Origin: Flagellimonas taeanensis
GTDB taxonomy: Bacteria > Bacteroidota > Bacteroidia > Flavobacteriales > Flavobacteriaceae
Direction of reading: 5' to 3'
NCBI RefSeq assembly: GCF_003584105.1
Contig: NZ_QXFO01000019.1
Span: 1-64,000, forward strand
DNA: 64,000 nt
Below, in pieces: positions 25,195 through 33,182 of this stretch. Each line of letters starts with the position of its first letter. The first letter of the stretch is position 1. The notes below the pieces were generated by a model. The model saw nothing but the letters and a program-made list of their open reading frames with translations. It was not told the DNA's origin and made no database searches. The position numbers were made by a program, and so were the translations under genes.

Positions 25195-27645
25195 TTATAG
25201 GGTTTTGGCATTTTTCACCTTCTGTCCCGTAATGGCTATGTCGATGACCTCGCTCATATCCGTCACATAATGGAAGGTGAGCCCTTTCAGATATTCTTCC
25301 TTGATTTCTTCAATGTCCTTTCTGTTATCCTTGCACAGGATGATTTCGTTGATCCTGGCCCTTTTCGCGGCCAAAATCTTTTCCTTGATCCCACCAACGG
25401 GCAATACTTTGCCGCGAAGCGTGATCTCACCTGTCATGGCAAGGCTCTTTTTCACCTTGCGTTGGGTAAAGAGCGACACCAAGGAGGTCAGCATGGTAAT
25501 CCCGGCACTGGGCCCGTCCTTGGGCGTGGCGCCCTCCGGCACGTGGATGTGCACATTATACCTATCGAACACGTCAGGGTCAATACCAAAGGTATCTGCG
25601 TTGGATTTGATGTATTCCATGGCTATGGTCGCGGATTCCTTCATCACCTTGCCTAGGTTCCCTGTGATGTTGAGCATCCCCTTTCCTTTGGAAAGAATGG
25701 ACTCAATGAAAAGGATGTCGCCGCCCACACTGGTCCAAGCCAAGCCCGTGACCACACCGGCCACTTCGTTGTTCTCGTACTTGTCGCGCTCCAATCGGGC
25801 AGGTCCCAAGACCTTTTCCACATCCTCATCGGATACTTTTATACTGTACTCCTCTTCTATGGCGATGGATTTTGCAGCATAGCGTACCATTTTGGCCAAT
25901 TGTTTCTCCAGATTACGCACCCCTGATTCGCGGGTGTAGCCCTCCACAATCTTTTCCAATTGGCGCTTGCCGATCTTTAGGTCCTTGGCAGAAAGCCCGT
26001 GTTCCTTCAACTGTTTGGGCAACAGGTGCCGCTTGGCAATCTCCACCTTCTCCTCTATGGTATATCCCGTCACATTGATGATCTCCATACGGTCCAGCAA
26101 AGCGGGTTGTATGTTGGACAGGTTATTCGCCGTGGCAATGAACATCACCTTGGAAAGGTCGTAGCCCATTTCCAGGAAATTGTCGTGGAACTCTGCATTC
26201 TGCTCTGGGTCCAACACCTCCAACATGGCAGAGGATGGATCACCTTGATGGCTGTTCGATAGCTTATCGATCTCGTCCAAGATGAAGACCGGATTGGAAG
26301 TGCCCGCCTTCTTCAAGCTTTGGATGATACGCCCCGGCATGGCCCCGATATAGGTCTTTCGGTGCCCACGGATCTCGGCTTCATCCCGCAAACCGCCCAA
26401 TGACATGCGTACATATTCCCTTCCCAAGGCCTCTGCTACAGATTTGCCCAAAGAGGTCTTTCCCACTCCCGGAGGTCCGTACAGACAAAGAATGGGTGAT
26501 TTCATATCGTTGCGCAATTTCAACACGGCGAGATATTCAATGATACGTCGTTTCACATCCTCCAGGCCATAATGGTCCCTGTCCAAGATCTGCTGAGCCC
26601 GTTTCAGGTCGAACTTGTCCTTGGAAAATTCGTTCCAGGGCAGGTCGAGTATCAGGTCCAGATAATTTCGCTGAATGGAATATTCGGCCACTTGGGGATT
26701 CATGCGCTGTATTTTGGCCAGTTCCTTTTCAAAATGTTCCTGTACCTTCTTGTTCCATTTTTTCTTTTTGGCCTTTAGGCGCATTTCCTCCACTTCTTCC
26801 TCATAGGACAGTCCGCCAAGCTCCTCTTGGATGGTCTTCATCTGTTGGTGGAGGAAATATTCCCTTTGTTGCTGGTCCATGTCGCTTCGTACCTTGCTCT
26901 GGATATCGTTGCGCAGTTCCAGTTTCTGAAGTTCCATGTTCATATACTTCAAGGTGGCCAAGGCCCTTTCCTGAAGGTTCGGGATCTCCAGCAACTGTTG
27001 CTTCTCCGCAACGCTGAGGTTCAGGTTGGAGGACACAAAGTTGATCAGGAACGAGTTGCTCTGGATGTTCTTGATGGCAAAAGTGGCCTCACTTGGAATG
27101 TTGGGGTTGTCCTTGATGATCCTGAAGGCCAACTCCTTGATGGAGTCGATAATGGCCTCAAATTCCTTGCTTTTCTCATCGGGGCGTATTTCTTCGGCCG
27201 CCTTTACTTTAGCGGTCAAATACGGTTTCTCGGTGATAATGCTCTCTATCTGGAACCTCTTTTTTCCTTGGATGATGACAGTAGTGTTGCCATCGGGCAT
27301 TTGGAGCACCCTTAAGATGCGGGCCACAGTACCCAAGGTATTGATGTCGTTTACCCCGGGGTTTTCGGTCTGTTCGTCCTTTTGGGACACCACACCTATC
27401 GTTTTGGTGCCATTGTTGGCATCCTTGATCAGGTTGATGGACTTGTCCCTTCCGGCGGTAATGGGAATCACCACTCCCGGGAACAGTACGGTATTTCTAA
27501 GGGGAAGCACGGGCAAGGTGTCCGGCAGTTCCTCCTTATTCATCTGCTCTTCATCCTCAGGGGTGAGCAGTGGAATCAACTCCGCATCCTCATCCAATCC
27601 CTGAAGGTCAATATTGTCAAATCTTGATATTTTCATCTCTCCCAT
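25195..27645 (-). CDS. lon: ATP-dependent protease Lon (LonA)
   Basis: An 816-residue Lon protease, which degrades damaged and regulatory proteins in the cytoplasm. The N-terminal substrate domain starts at [19 protein letters not shown]; a coiled coil follows; Walker A is [13 protein letters not shown] near residue 390 and Walker B is FILDEIDKL; the catalytic Ser is in [10 protein letters not shown], with the Lys in [13 protein letters not shown]. The Met at codon 4 is an alternative start. Divergent from the ECF sigma operon. Confidence 0.96.
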   Translation of the reverse strand: MGEMKISRFDNIDLQGLDEDAELIPLLTPEDEEQMNKEELPDTLPVLPLRNTVLFPGVVIPITAGRDKSINLIKDANNGTKTIGVVSQKDEQTENPGVNDINTLGTVARILRVLQMPDGNTTVIIQGKKRFQIESIITEKPYLTAKVKAAEEIRPDEKSKEFEAIIDSIKELAFRIIKDNPNIPSEATFAIKNIQSNSFLINFVSSNLNLSVAEKQQLLEIPNLQERALATLKYMNMELQKLELRNDIQSKVRSDMDQQQREYFLHQQMKTIQEELGGLSYEEEVEEMRLKAKKKKWNKKVQEHFEKELAKIQRMNPQVAEYSIQRNYLDLILDLPWNEFSKDKFDLKRAQQILDRDHYGLEDVKRRIIEYLAVLKLRNDMKSPILCLYGPPGVGKTSLGKSVAEALGREYVRMSLGGLRDEAEIRGHRKTYIGAMPGRIIQSLKKAGTSNPVFILDEIDKLSNSHQGDPSSAMLEVLDPEQNAEFHDNFLEMGYDLSKVMFIATANNLSNIQPALLDRMEIINVTGYTIEEKVEIAKRHLLPKQLKEHGLSAKDLKIGKRQLEKIVEGYTRESGVRNLEKQLAKMVRYAAKSIAIEEEYSIKVSDEDVEKVLGPARLERDKYENNEVAGVVTGLAWTSVGGDILFIESILSKGKGMLNITGNLGKVMKESATIAMEYIKSNADTFGIDPDVFDRYNVHIHVPEGATPKDGPSAGITMLTSLVSLFTQRKVKKSLAMTGEITLRGKVLPVGGIKEKILAAKRARINEIILCKDNRKDIEEIKEEYLKGLTFHYVTDMSEVIDIAITGQKVKNAKTL

Positions 27646-27815
27646 TTCTTCTTTTCGGTCATTTTGTCATAATCTGCAAAAAAACCACATTTTAATTCTT
27701 GCTTCAAGCACTCGTAACCAACTAATAATCAACACTTACAAAAAATACAAGGCTTGTTGTCCTCTCCTAAAGGGCAATTCCTGTGCCATTGAAAAATAAA
27801 TTTTAAGAAAAAAGT

Positions 27816-27852
27816 GTAACAATTGGTAAATTCCCTAATCTATAAGACAAAC
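27816..27852 (+). promoter_or_regulatory. Candidate ECF-type promoter, GTAACAA-N19-ATAAGACAAAC
   Basis: GTAACAA at 27816-27822 and ATAAGACAAAC at 27842-27852, ending 10 bases before the TTG start of the sigma gene. The same two blocks, 20 bases apart, precede the other ECF sigma gene (46550-46587). No TAnnTTTG box lies near. Autoregulation is inferred. Confidence 0.5.
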
Positions 27853-27862
27853 CATTCATTTT

Positions 27863-28420
27863 TTGAGCCACCAAAATGAACATATTGATGCACTGCTCCA
27901 ATCGTGCATGCAGGGAAAACAAAGTGCACAGATGGAGATCTACAATCGCTACTATAAGGCCATGTACAACACTGCCTATAGGATTGTAAAAGATTCCGCC
28001 GAGGCGGAGGATGTGATGCAGGAATCGTTCCTGAGCGCGTTCACCAAGATGCATACTTTCAAAGGAGACGTCACCTTTGGGGCATGGCTGAAGCGGATCG
28101 TGATCAACAACAGCATCTATCAGTACAAAAAGCAGCAAAAGAACAGGACTGCGGATTTGGATGATGTAATGTACAAGGTCGAAGATAATGATGGAGTTGC
28201 TTCAGACCAGAATGGTTATACTGAACTGAAGGCTCAAAAAGTGATGGAAACCATGAAAAGTTTGAAAGACAATTACAGAGTTTCTTTGACCTTACATTTA
28301 ATTGAAGGGTACGATTACGAAGAAATCAGTGAAATAATGAACATTAGCTATGCTAATTGTAGGACCATGATCTCGAGGGCGAAGGAAAGCCTGAGAAATA
28401 AGTTGACCGTAAATATGTAG
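27863..28420 (+). CDS. ECF RNA polymerase sigma factor
   Basis: A 185-residue ECF sigma factor. Region 2 is visible as AYRIVKDSAEAEDVMQESFL and FKGDVTFGAWLKRIVINN; region 4 as GYDYEEISEIMNISYANCRTMI (from residue 148), a helix-turn-helix. The start is TTG at 27863, since the conserved IDALLQSCMQGKQSAQ begins a few codons later and no ATG precedes it in frame. Followed after 3 bases by its likely anti-sigma factor. A bipartite element upstream is shared with the other ECF gene of the window. Confidence 0.9.
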   Translation: MSHQNEHIDALLQSCMQGKQSAQMEIYNRYYKAMYNTAYRIVKDSAEAEDVMQESFLSAFTKMHTFKGDVTFGAWLKRIVINNSIYQYKKQQKNRTADLDDVMYKVEDNDGVASDQNGYTELKAQKVMETMKSLKDNYRVSLTLHLIEGYDYEEISEIMNISYANCRTMISRAKESLRNKLTVNM

Positions 28421-28423
28421 AAG

Positions 28424-28984
28424 ATGAGCAAGGATAGTTTAGATAATTTGTTTGGGAGGCTCCAAGGAGCATTTGACATAGAGGAGCCACAAAGTGGACA
28501 CCAAGAACGGTTCTTGGAAAAACTGAACCGGGCCCAGGGCACGGTCTCCATCCACAGGAAGAAAACCTCATGGTGGAAACCCCTGTCCATAGCCGCCTCC
28601 GTGGCATTGGTGGCCCTATTGGGGTACCAGGCGTTCGGACCAAGCCCCAGCCTCAAACAACAGGTGGTAGAGATAGCTCCCGAGGCAGGCCGTACGGAGT
28701 TTTACTTTGCCAACCTCATTGAACAACAGGTGCAACAGTTGAAGGACGAGAAATCGCCTGAAACCGCACAGTTGGTCGATGACACTTTGTCCCAGTTGCA
28801 ACGGTTGCAAAAAGATTACCGATCACTGGAACAAGACCTGGTCAACGGTGGGGACAGCAAGATCATCATGAATGCCATGATCATCAACTTCCAGACCCGG
28901 ATTGACCTTTTAAGAGAAGTTTTGAGCCAAATAGAAGATATCAAGAATTTAAAATCACAGAATGATGAAAGCTTTACCATTTAA
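28424..28984 (+). CDS. Probable anti-sigma factor (single-pass membrane protein)
   Basis: A 186-residue protein with a cytoplasmic N-terminus (about 1-50), one membrane helix at about 51-67 (PLSIAASVALVALLGYQAF) and a periplasmic coiled-coil-like region rich in Gln and Leu (about 95-180). The order right after an ECF sigma gene points to anti-sigma function. The HxxxCxxC zinc motif is absent. It overlaps the next gene by 23 bases. Confidence 0.75.
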   Translation: MSKDSLDNLFGRLQGAFDIEEPQSGHQERFLEKLNRAQGTVSIHRKKTSWWKPLSIAASVALVALLGYQAFGPSPSLKQQVVEIAPEAGRTEFYFANLIEQQVQQLKDEKSPETAQLVDDTLSQLQRLQKDYRSLEQDLVNGGDSKIIMNAMIINFQTRIDLLREVLSQIEDIKNLKSQNDESFTI

Positions 28985-30062
28985 ACAGATTCTTTTCACC
29001 TTGGCTTTGATTCCCCTGGCCATAAGCGCCCATGTGGACAATGACAACTTGAACGGCAGGTACACCAAGGAAAAGACGATCAAAAAGGAATTCAATGTCA
29101 ATGCCGATGCGCTTTTCAAAGTAGATAACAGCTATGGCAACCTCAACATCACCTCTTGGAACGAAAACCGGGTGGTGATAGAGGTGCAGATCAAGACCAA
29201 TGGCAATAATGAAGAACGGGTACAGGAACGATTGGATGAAATCAATGTGGATTTCGAGAACAGCTCCAGCATGGTCTCCGCCAGGACCCTCTTTGGGGAC
29301 AGGAACAACAACTGGGGATGGAGCTGGGGCAAGCGCAACAGTGTGAGCGTCCAGGTGAACTACACCATCAAACTCCCCGTAAAGAACAATGTGAGCTTGA
29401 GCAACGACTATGGCAGCATTTTCCTGGACCGTATCGACGGCCATGCCAAGATCAAGTGCGACTATGGCAAAATAGATGTGGGCGAACTGCGCGGTCGCAA
29501 CAATGAACTCCGTTTCGATTACACCTCACGATCTACTTTCGATTATATCAACAGTGCCGAGATCGTGGCCGATTATTCTGGGTTCACTATAGGAAAAGCG
29601 GGCAACCTTACCATAAAGGCCGATTATACCAATGCCGTCATCGATGAGATGGAGAACTTGGAGTATTCCTGTGACTACGGGTCCCTCGAGGCAAAAAACA
29701 TCAAGAGCGTGAACGGCAATGGGGACTATATCGGGGTAAAACTGGGCACCGTGCACGGCAATGTGGGCATCTCCGGGGATTACGGTTCCTTGAAGATAGA
29801 CCAGATGGCCCCGGATGCGGGGAACATACAGATACGGACAGATTATACCGGCATCAAAATAGGGTACCATCCGGAGTATTACTTTGACTTTGAAATCACC
29901 ACTGAGTATGCGGGCGTGAGCGGAAAGGATGATTTTGAGATCAACATCAGCAAAGAAAAATCAAGTGAGAAGTATTACAAAGGATACTATGGAAAGGAAA
30001 ACTCCGGGAACATGGTGAGTATTACCAGCGACTATGGAGGAATCACATTTTACCAAAACTAA
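28962..30062 (+). CDS. Secreted beta-repeat protein, DUF4097-like
   Basis: A 366-residue exported protein: the first 23 residues form a signal peptide ending near ISAHV. The mature part is a run of short beta repeats, each with DYGS, DYGK, DYTN or DYTG (for example LSNDYGSIFLDRI, IKCDYGKIDVGEL, IKADYTNAVI, YSCDYGSLEAKNI), as in DUF4097 putative adhesins with a right-handed beta-helix. Most likely at the cell surface or in the periplasm. It overlaps the anti-sigma gene by 23 bases. Confidence 0.78.
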   Translation: MMKALPFKQILFTLALIPLAISAHVDNDNLNGRYTKEKTIKKEFNVNADALFKVDNSYGNLNITSWNENRVVIEVQIKTNGNNEERVQERLDEINVDFENSSSMVSARTLFGDRNNNWGWSWGKRNSVSVQVNYTIKLPVKNNVSLSNDYGSIFLDRIDGHAKIKCDYGKIDVGELRGRNNELRFDYTSRSTFDYINSAEIVADYSGFTIGKAGNLTIKADYTNAVIDEMENLEYSCDYGSLEAKNIKSVNGNGDYIGVKLGTVHGNVGISGDYGSLKIDQMAPDAGNIQIRTDYTGIKIGYHPEYYFDFEITTEYAGVSGKDDFEINISKEKSSEKYYKGYYGKENSGNMVSITSDYGGITFYQN

Positions 30063-30098
30063 AACATCATATCAAAAAACCATTTTAAACACAAGATC

Positions 30099-30824
30099 AT
30101 GAAAAAAATCATCACACTCGTATTAGCATTAAGCACCATGGCCATCACCAATGCCCAATGGGGAAGAAGGGTAAAGGGGGACGGCAATTTTGTCACCATC
30201 GAACGCTCTGTTGGGGACTATGACGGTGTGTCACTCGCAGGTTGGTTCGATGTGGACCTTGTGGCGGGCAACGAAGGGGAAATTACCCTGAAAGGAGAAT
30301 CCAACCTTTTGGAGCACATCATAACCGAGGTGAAGGATGGCGTTTTGGTCATCAAGACCGAGAAGGGAATGGAACTGAAGCCTTCCAGCTGGAATTCGGG
30401 AATCATGATTACCGTCCCCATAGAATCCATAAGCTCTGTGAGCTTGTCAGGGTCTGGCGACATTGTGGGCAAGACCACTATCGAAACTGAAAGGTTCAGT
30501 ACGAGGATTGCGGGGTCTGGCGACATCACCCTAGCTGTGCAGGCCAAAGAAGTGGAGGCCTCCCTCTCTGGTTCGGGTGACATCAACCTTTCCGGAAGGA
30601 CCACGGATTTCGATGTAATGGTATCCGGATCGGGAGACATCAAGGCGTACGAACTGGAAGCAGAGTTTGTGAAAGCCACCGTTTCCGGATCGGCGGACAT
30701 CAAGGTAACGGCCAACCAGTCCATCGATGCCAAGGTTTCGGGATCGGGGGACATCCATTACCGTGGAAATCCTAAAAAAATCAATTCAAAATCATCAGGC
30801 TCCGGAGATATCTCCAGAGGATAA
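30099..30824 (+). CDS. Head-GIN domain protein (DUF2807) with SGSGDI repeats
   Basis: A 241-residue secreted protein: signal peptide MKKIITLVLALSTMAITNAQ, then the head-GIN domain. The second half holds seven copies of a repeat with core SGSGDI (one reads SGSADI) about 20 residues apart, typical of a beta-solenoid turn. Proteins of this class often follow ECF sigma/anti-sigma pairs in Bacteroidota, so it is probably an envelope-stress target. It is 36 bases after the DUF4097-like gene and ends before a two-way terminator. Confidence 0.88.
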   Translation: MKKIITLVLALSTMAITNAQWGRRVKGDGNFVTIERSVGDYDGVSLAGWFDVDLVAGNEGEITLKGESNLLEHIITEVKDGVLVIKTEKGMELKPSSWNSGIMITVPIESISSVSLSGSGDIVGKTTIETERFSTRIAGSGDITLAVQAKEVEASLSGSGDINLSGRTTDFDVMVSGSGDIKAYELEAEFVKATVSGSADIKVTANQSIDAKVSGSGDIHYRGNPKKINSKSSGSGDISRG

Positions 30825-30847
30825 CAGGAGTTTACCACCAATCAAAA

Positions 30848-30885
30848 AAGCAAAAGGTCTTGACGAACAGTCAGGACCTTTTTGC
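30848..30885. terminator. Bidirectional intrinsic terminator
   Basis: AGCAAAAGGTCTTGAC, loop GAACA, GTCAGGACCTTTTTGCT. The stem has flanking A and T runs, so it can end the GIN operon (plus) and the MFS gene (minus), whose stop is at 30887. Confidence 0.85.
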
Positions 30886-30886
30886 T

Positions 30887-32218
30887 TCAGGCTGTTTTCC
30901 TTTCCTTGTTGACTCGCATCAACAAAAGTATGCCCACCACAAAGAAAAGCCCCAAAAATATGGTGCTGTTGCGCATGCTCCCGGTAAGTTGGGCCACTAT
31001 GCCATACAGGAAGGTACCGATGATGATCCCTATTTTTTCGGCCACATCATAAAAACTGAAAAACGATGTGGTGTCCGTGGTCTCCGGCAAAAATTTGGAA
31101 TAGGTGGAGCGGGAAAGTGCCTGGATGCCTCCCATAACGATCCCTACCAGACCGGCAGCGATGTAAAAGTCCATGGGGGTCTGCAAGAAATAGGCATACA
31201 CACAGAGGAGCACCCAAACCATGTTGATCACCATCAGTGTCTTGATATTTCCATACGCCTTTGAGGCCCAAGCGGTCACCGTTGCCCCAAGAATGGCAAC
31301 CAATTGTATCACCAAAATACTGATAATGAGACCTGTGGTACGTTCATTATCGGTTCCCCAACTGATTTCTTCTTCCCCAAAATAAGTTGCAATGAGCATA
31401 ATGGTCTGCACTCCCATGCTGTACACAAAAAAGGCGCCCAAATAGCGCTTCAGGCGTGTGTTCTCCCCCAATTGGTGCCAAACGCTCTTCAGTTCCCGGA
31501 ACCCATTAAGGATGATGTGCTGTCGCTCCCCTTCCCTTTTGTAGCCTTTGGGCAAATGGGCAAATGTATATTGGCTAAAGACGATCCACCAAATCCCTAC
31601 GGAAATGAAGGAATATTTCATGGCCTTTATCTCAGCAATCTCTCCACCACCGTCCGTTATTCCAAAAAGACCCGGTTTCATCACCATGACCAGATTGAAT
31701 ACCAGTAATATCACACTCCCGATGTATCCCAAAGAGAAGCCCTTTGCACTGATGCGATCCTGCTGTTCCGGGTAGGCAATGTCCGGCAAATACGAGTTAT
31801 TGATGGCAAAACTGACCCAAAACCCTACCAAACCGAAGAAATAGCATACCAACCCAAAAAAGATGTTCTCCAAGGAAAACCAGTACAATCCAATACAGGA
31901 AAGCGCCCCTATATAGCAAAAAAACTTAAGGAACATCCTCTTGTTCCCCAAATAGTCCGCAATGCCTGAAATTAATGGTGTGATGATGGCGATGAAGACA
32001 AAGGCCAATGAGGTAACATAACTGATCAATGGCGCCCGGGCAATCTCTCCTCCAAAGATGGTGACTTTCTCTATCCCGGCAGTGCGGAACAGCAGTCCAT
32101 AAAAAAGAGGGAAAACAGCGGAGGATATCACCAAGCTGTACACCGAGTTGGCCCAATCGTAAAACGCCCAGGCATTCAACAGTTTTTTGCTTCCCTTCAA
32201 TGCCAGTACCTGTTCCAT
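30887..32218 (-). CDS. MFS transporter, UMF1 (Atg22-like) family
   Basis: A 443-residue membrane protein with about 12 helices. The N-terminus NAWAFYDWANSVYSLVISS is the signature of the UMF1 family, related to yeast vacuole exporter Atg22. Other family marks are FINPVISGIADY-like TPLISGIADYLGNKR and QALSRSTYSKFLP. It is an inner-membrane permease; the substrate is unknown. It ends at a shared terminator and starts next to a REP-like hairpin. Confidence 0.88.
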   Translation of the reverse strand: MEQVLALKGSKKLLNAWAFYDWANSVYSLVISSAVFPLFYGLLFRTAGIEKVTIFGGEIARAPLISYVTSLAFVFIAIITPLISGIADYLGNKRMFLKFFCYIGALSCIGLYWFSLENIFFGLVCYFFGLVGFWVSFAINNSYLPDIAYPEQQDRISAKGFSLGYIGSVILLVFNLVMVMKPGLFGITDGGGEIAEIKAMKYSFISVGIWWIVFSQYTFAHLPKGYKREGERQHIILNGFRELKSVWHQLGENTRLKRYLGAFFVYSMGVQTIMLIATYFGEEEISWGTDNERTTGLIISILVIQLVAILGATVTAWASKAYGNIKTLMVINMVWVLLCVYAYFLQTPMDFYIAAGLVGIVMGGIQALSRSTYSKFLPETTDTTSFFSFYDVAEKIGIIIGTFLYGIVAQLTGSMRNSTIFLGLFFVVGILLLMRVNKERKTA

Positions 32219-32238
32219 AAACTTTGGTAAAAAATAAA

Positions 32239-32308
32239 TGTCATTTCGAACTCAGTGGGACATCTGTTTATCCAAAGGATAAGATATCTCCATCAGGTCG
32301 AAATGACA
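32239..32308. repeat. REP-like inverted repeat (TGTCATTTCGA...TCGAAATGACA)
   Basis: A 70-base palindromic element in the gap between the MFS and M48 genes. The outer arms TGTCATTTCGA (32239-32249) and TCGAAATGACA (32298-32308) are perfect; an inner stem pairs TTTATCC with GGATAAG. Intergenic elements with these arms are common in flavobacterial genomes, to my recollection. Confidence 0.75.
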
Positions 32309-32333
32309 TGGTTTGTTCTTGTTCAGTTTCAAT

Positions 32334-33143
32334 TTATTTGAATGTGGTCACCCCAAACTTTCGTGCTTCCTGCTTTGCTGCGGGTGCCCAGGCGGTCAGG
32401 TTACTAATCCTGGTATCGTTGGATGGGTGCGTGCTCAAAAACTCAGGTGGAGCCTGCCCTCCCGAATTGGCCTTCATGCGTTGCCAAAGTTGGGCCGCCT
32501 CGTCCGGGTTATAGCCTGCAATGGCCATGATCTGCAATCCAATGCGGTCCGCCTCGGTCTCGTGACCACGGCTAAAGGGCAACATGACCCCCACTTGGGA
32601 ACCTATTCCGTAGGCTTGGTTGAACATATTTCTTTTTTGCGGATCTTGAATGGCGATGTTGCCTGCCACGGCTCCGATTTGCTGAACCATGCCCGCACTC
32701 ATTCGCTGGGCCCCATGATCGGCCAAGGCATGGGCCACCTCGTGCCCCATGACCACGGCAACTCCGGTCTCGTTCTGGGTAATCGGCAGAATCCCCGTGT
32801 AGAATACGATTTTTCCGCCTGGCATACACCAAGCATTCACGGTTTCATCCTGTACCAAGTTATATTCCCATTGGTAATCCTTGAGATAGCCTGGATACCC
32901 ATTGGCATCCAACCAACGTTCGGCCGCAGAGGCGATGCGCTGCCCCACCTTGGTGATCATCTGGGCATCAGTAGTGCCCTTGACCACCTTGTTCTCACCC
33001 AAAAATTCATCATACTGGGCAAATGCCATCGGAAACATTTGGCTATTGGGATAAAAGTTCAACGTGCTCTTCCCTGTAAATGGATTGGTCTTACAAGAAG
33101 CGACCATCAGAAAAACAGTGGCCGTCAGAATCAATCTTTTCAT
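32334..33143 (-). CDS. M48 family metallopeptidase, lipoprotein
   Basis: A 269-residue zinc protease with a lipoprotein signal (lipobox VASC, Cys17). The zinc motif HEVAH is at residues 134-138 and the third ligand is in GHETEADRIG. The end STHPSNDTRISNL is the family C-terminal motif. Related to LoiP/BepA proteases of the periplasm, which deal with outer-membrane protein quality. It follows GH31 by 39 bases on the same strand. Confidence 0.88.
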   Translation of the reverse strand: MKRLILTATVFLMVASCKTNPFTGKSTLNFYPNSQMFPMAFAQYDEFLGENKVVKGTTDAQMITKVGQRIASAAERWLDANGYPGYLKDYQWEYNLVQDETVNAWCMPGGKIVFYTGILPITQNETGVAVVMGHEVAHALADHGAQRMSAGMVQQIGAVAGNIAIQDPQKRNMFNQAYGIGSQVGVMLPFSRGHETEADRIGLQIMAIAGYNPDEAAQLWQRMKANSGGQAPPEFLSTHPSNDTRISNLTAWAPAAKQEARKFGVTTFK

Positions 33144-33182
33144 AACAATATCAGTGTTTAGTCTTAGGTAAATTACAAAAAA

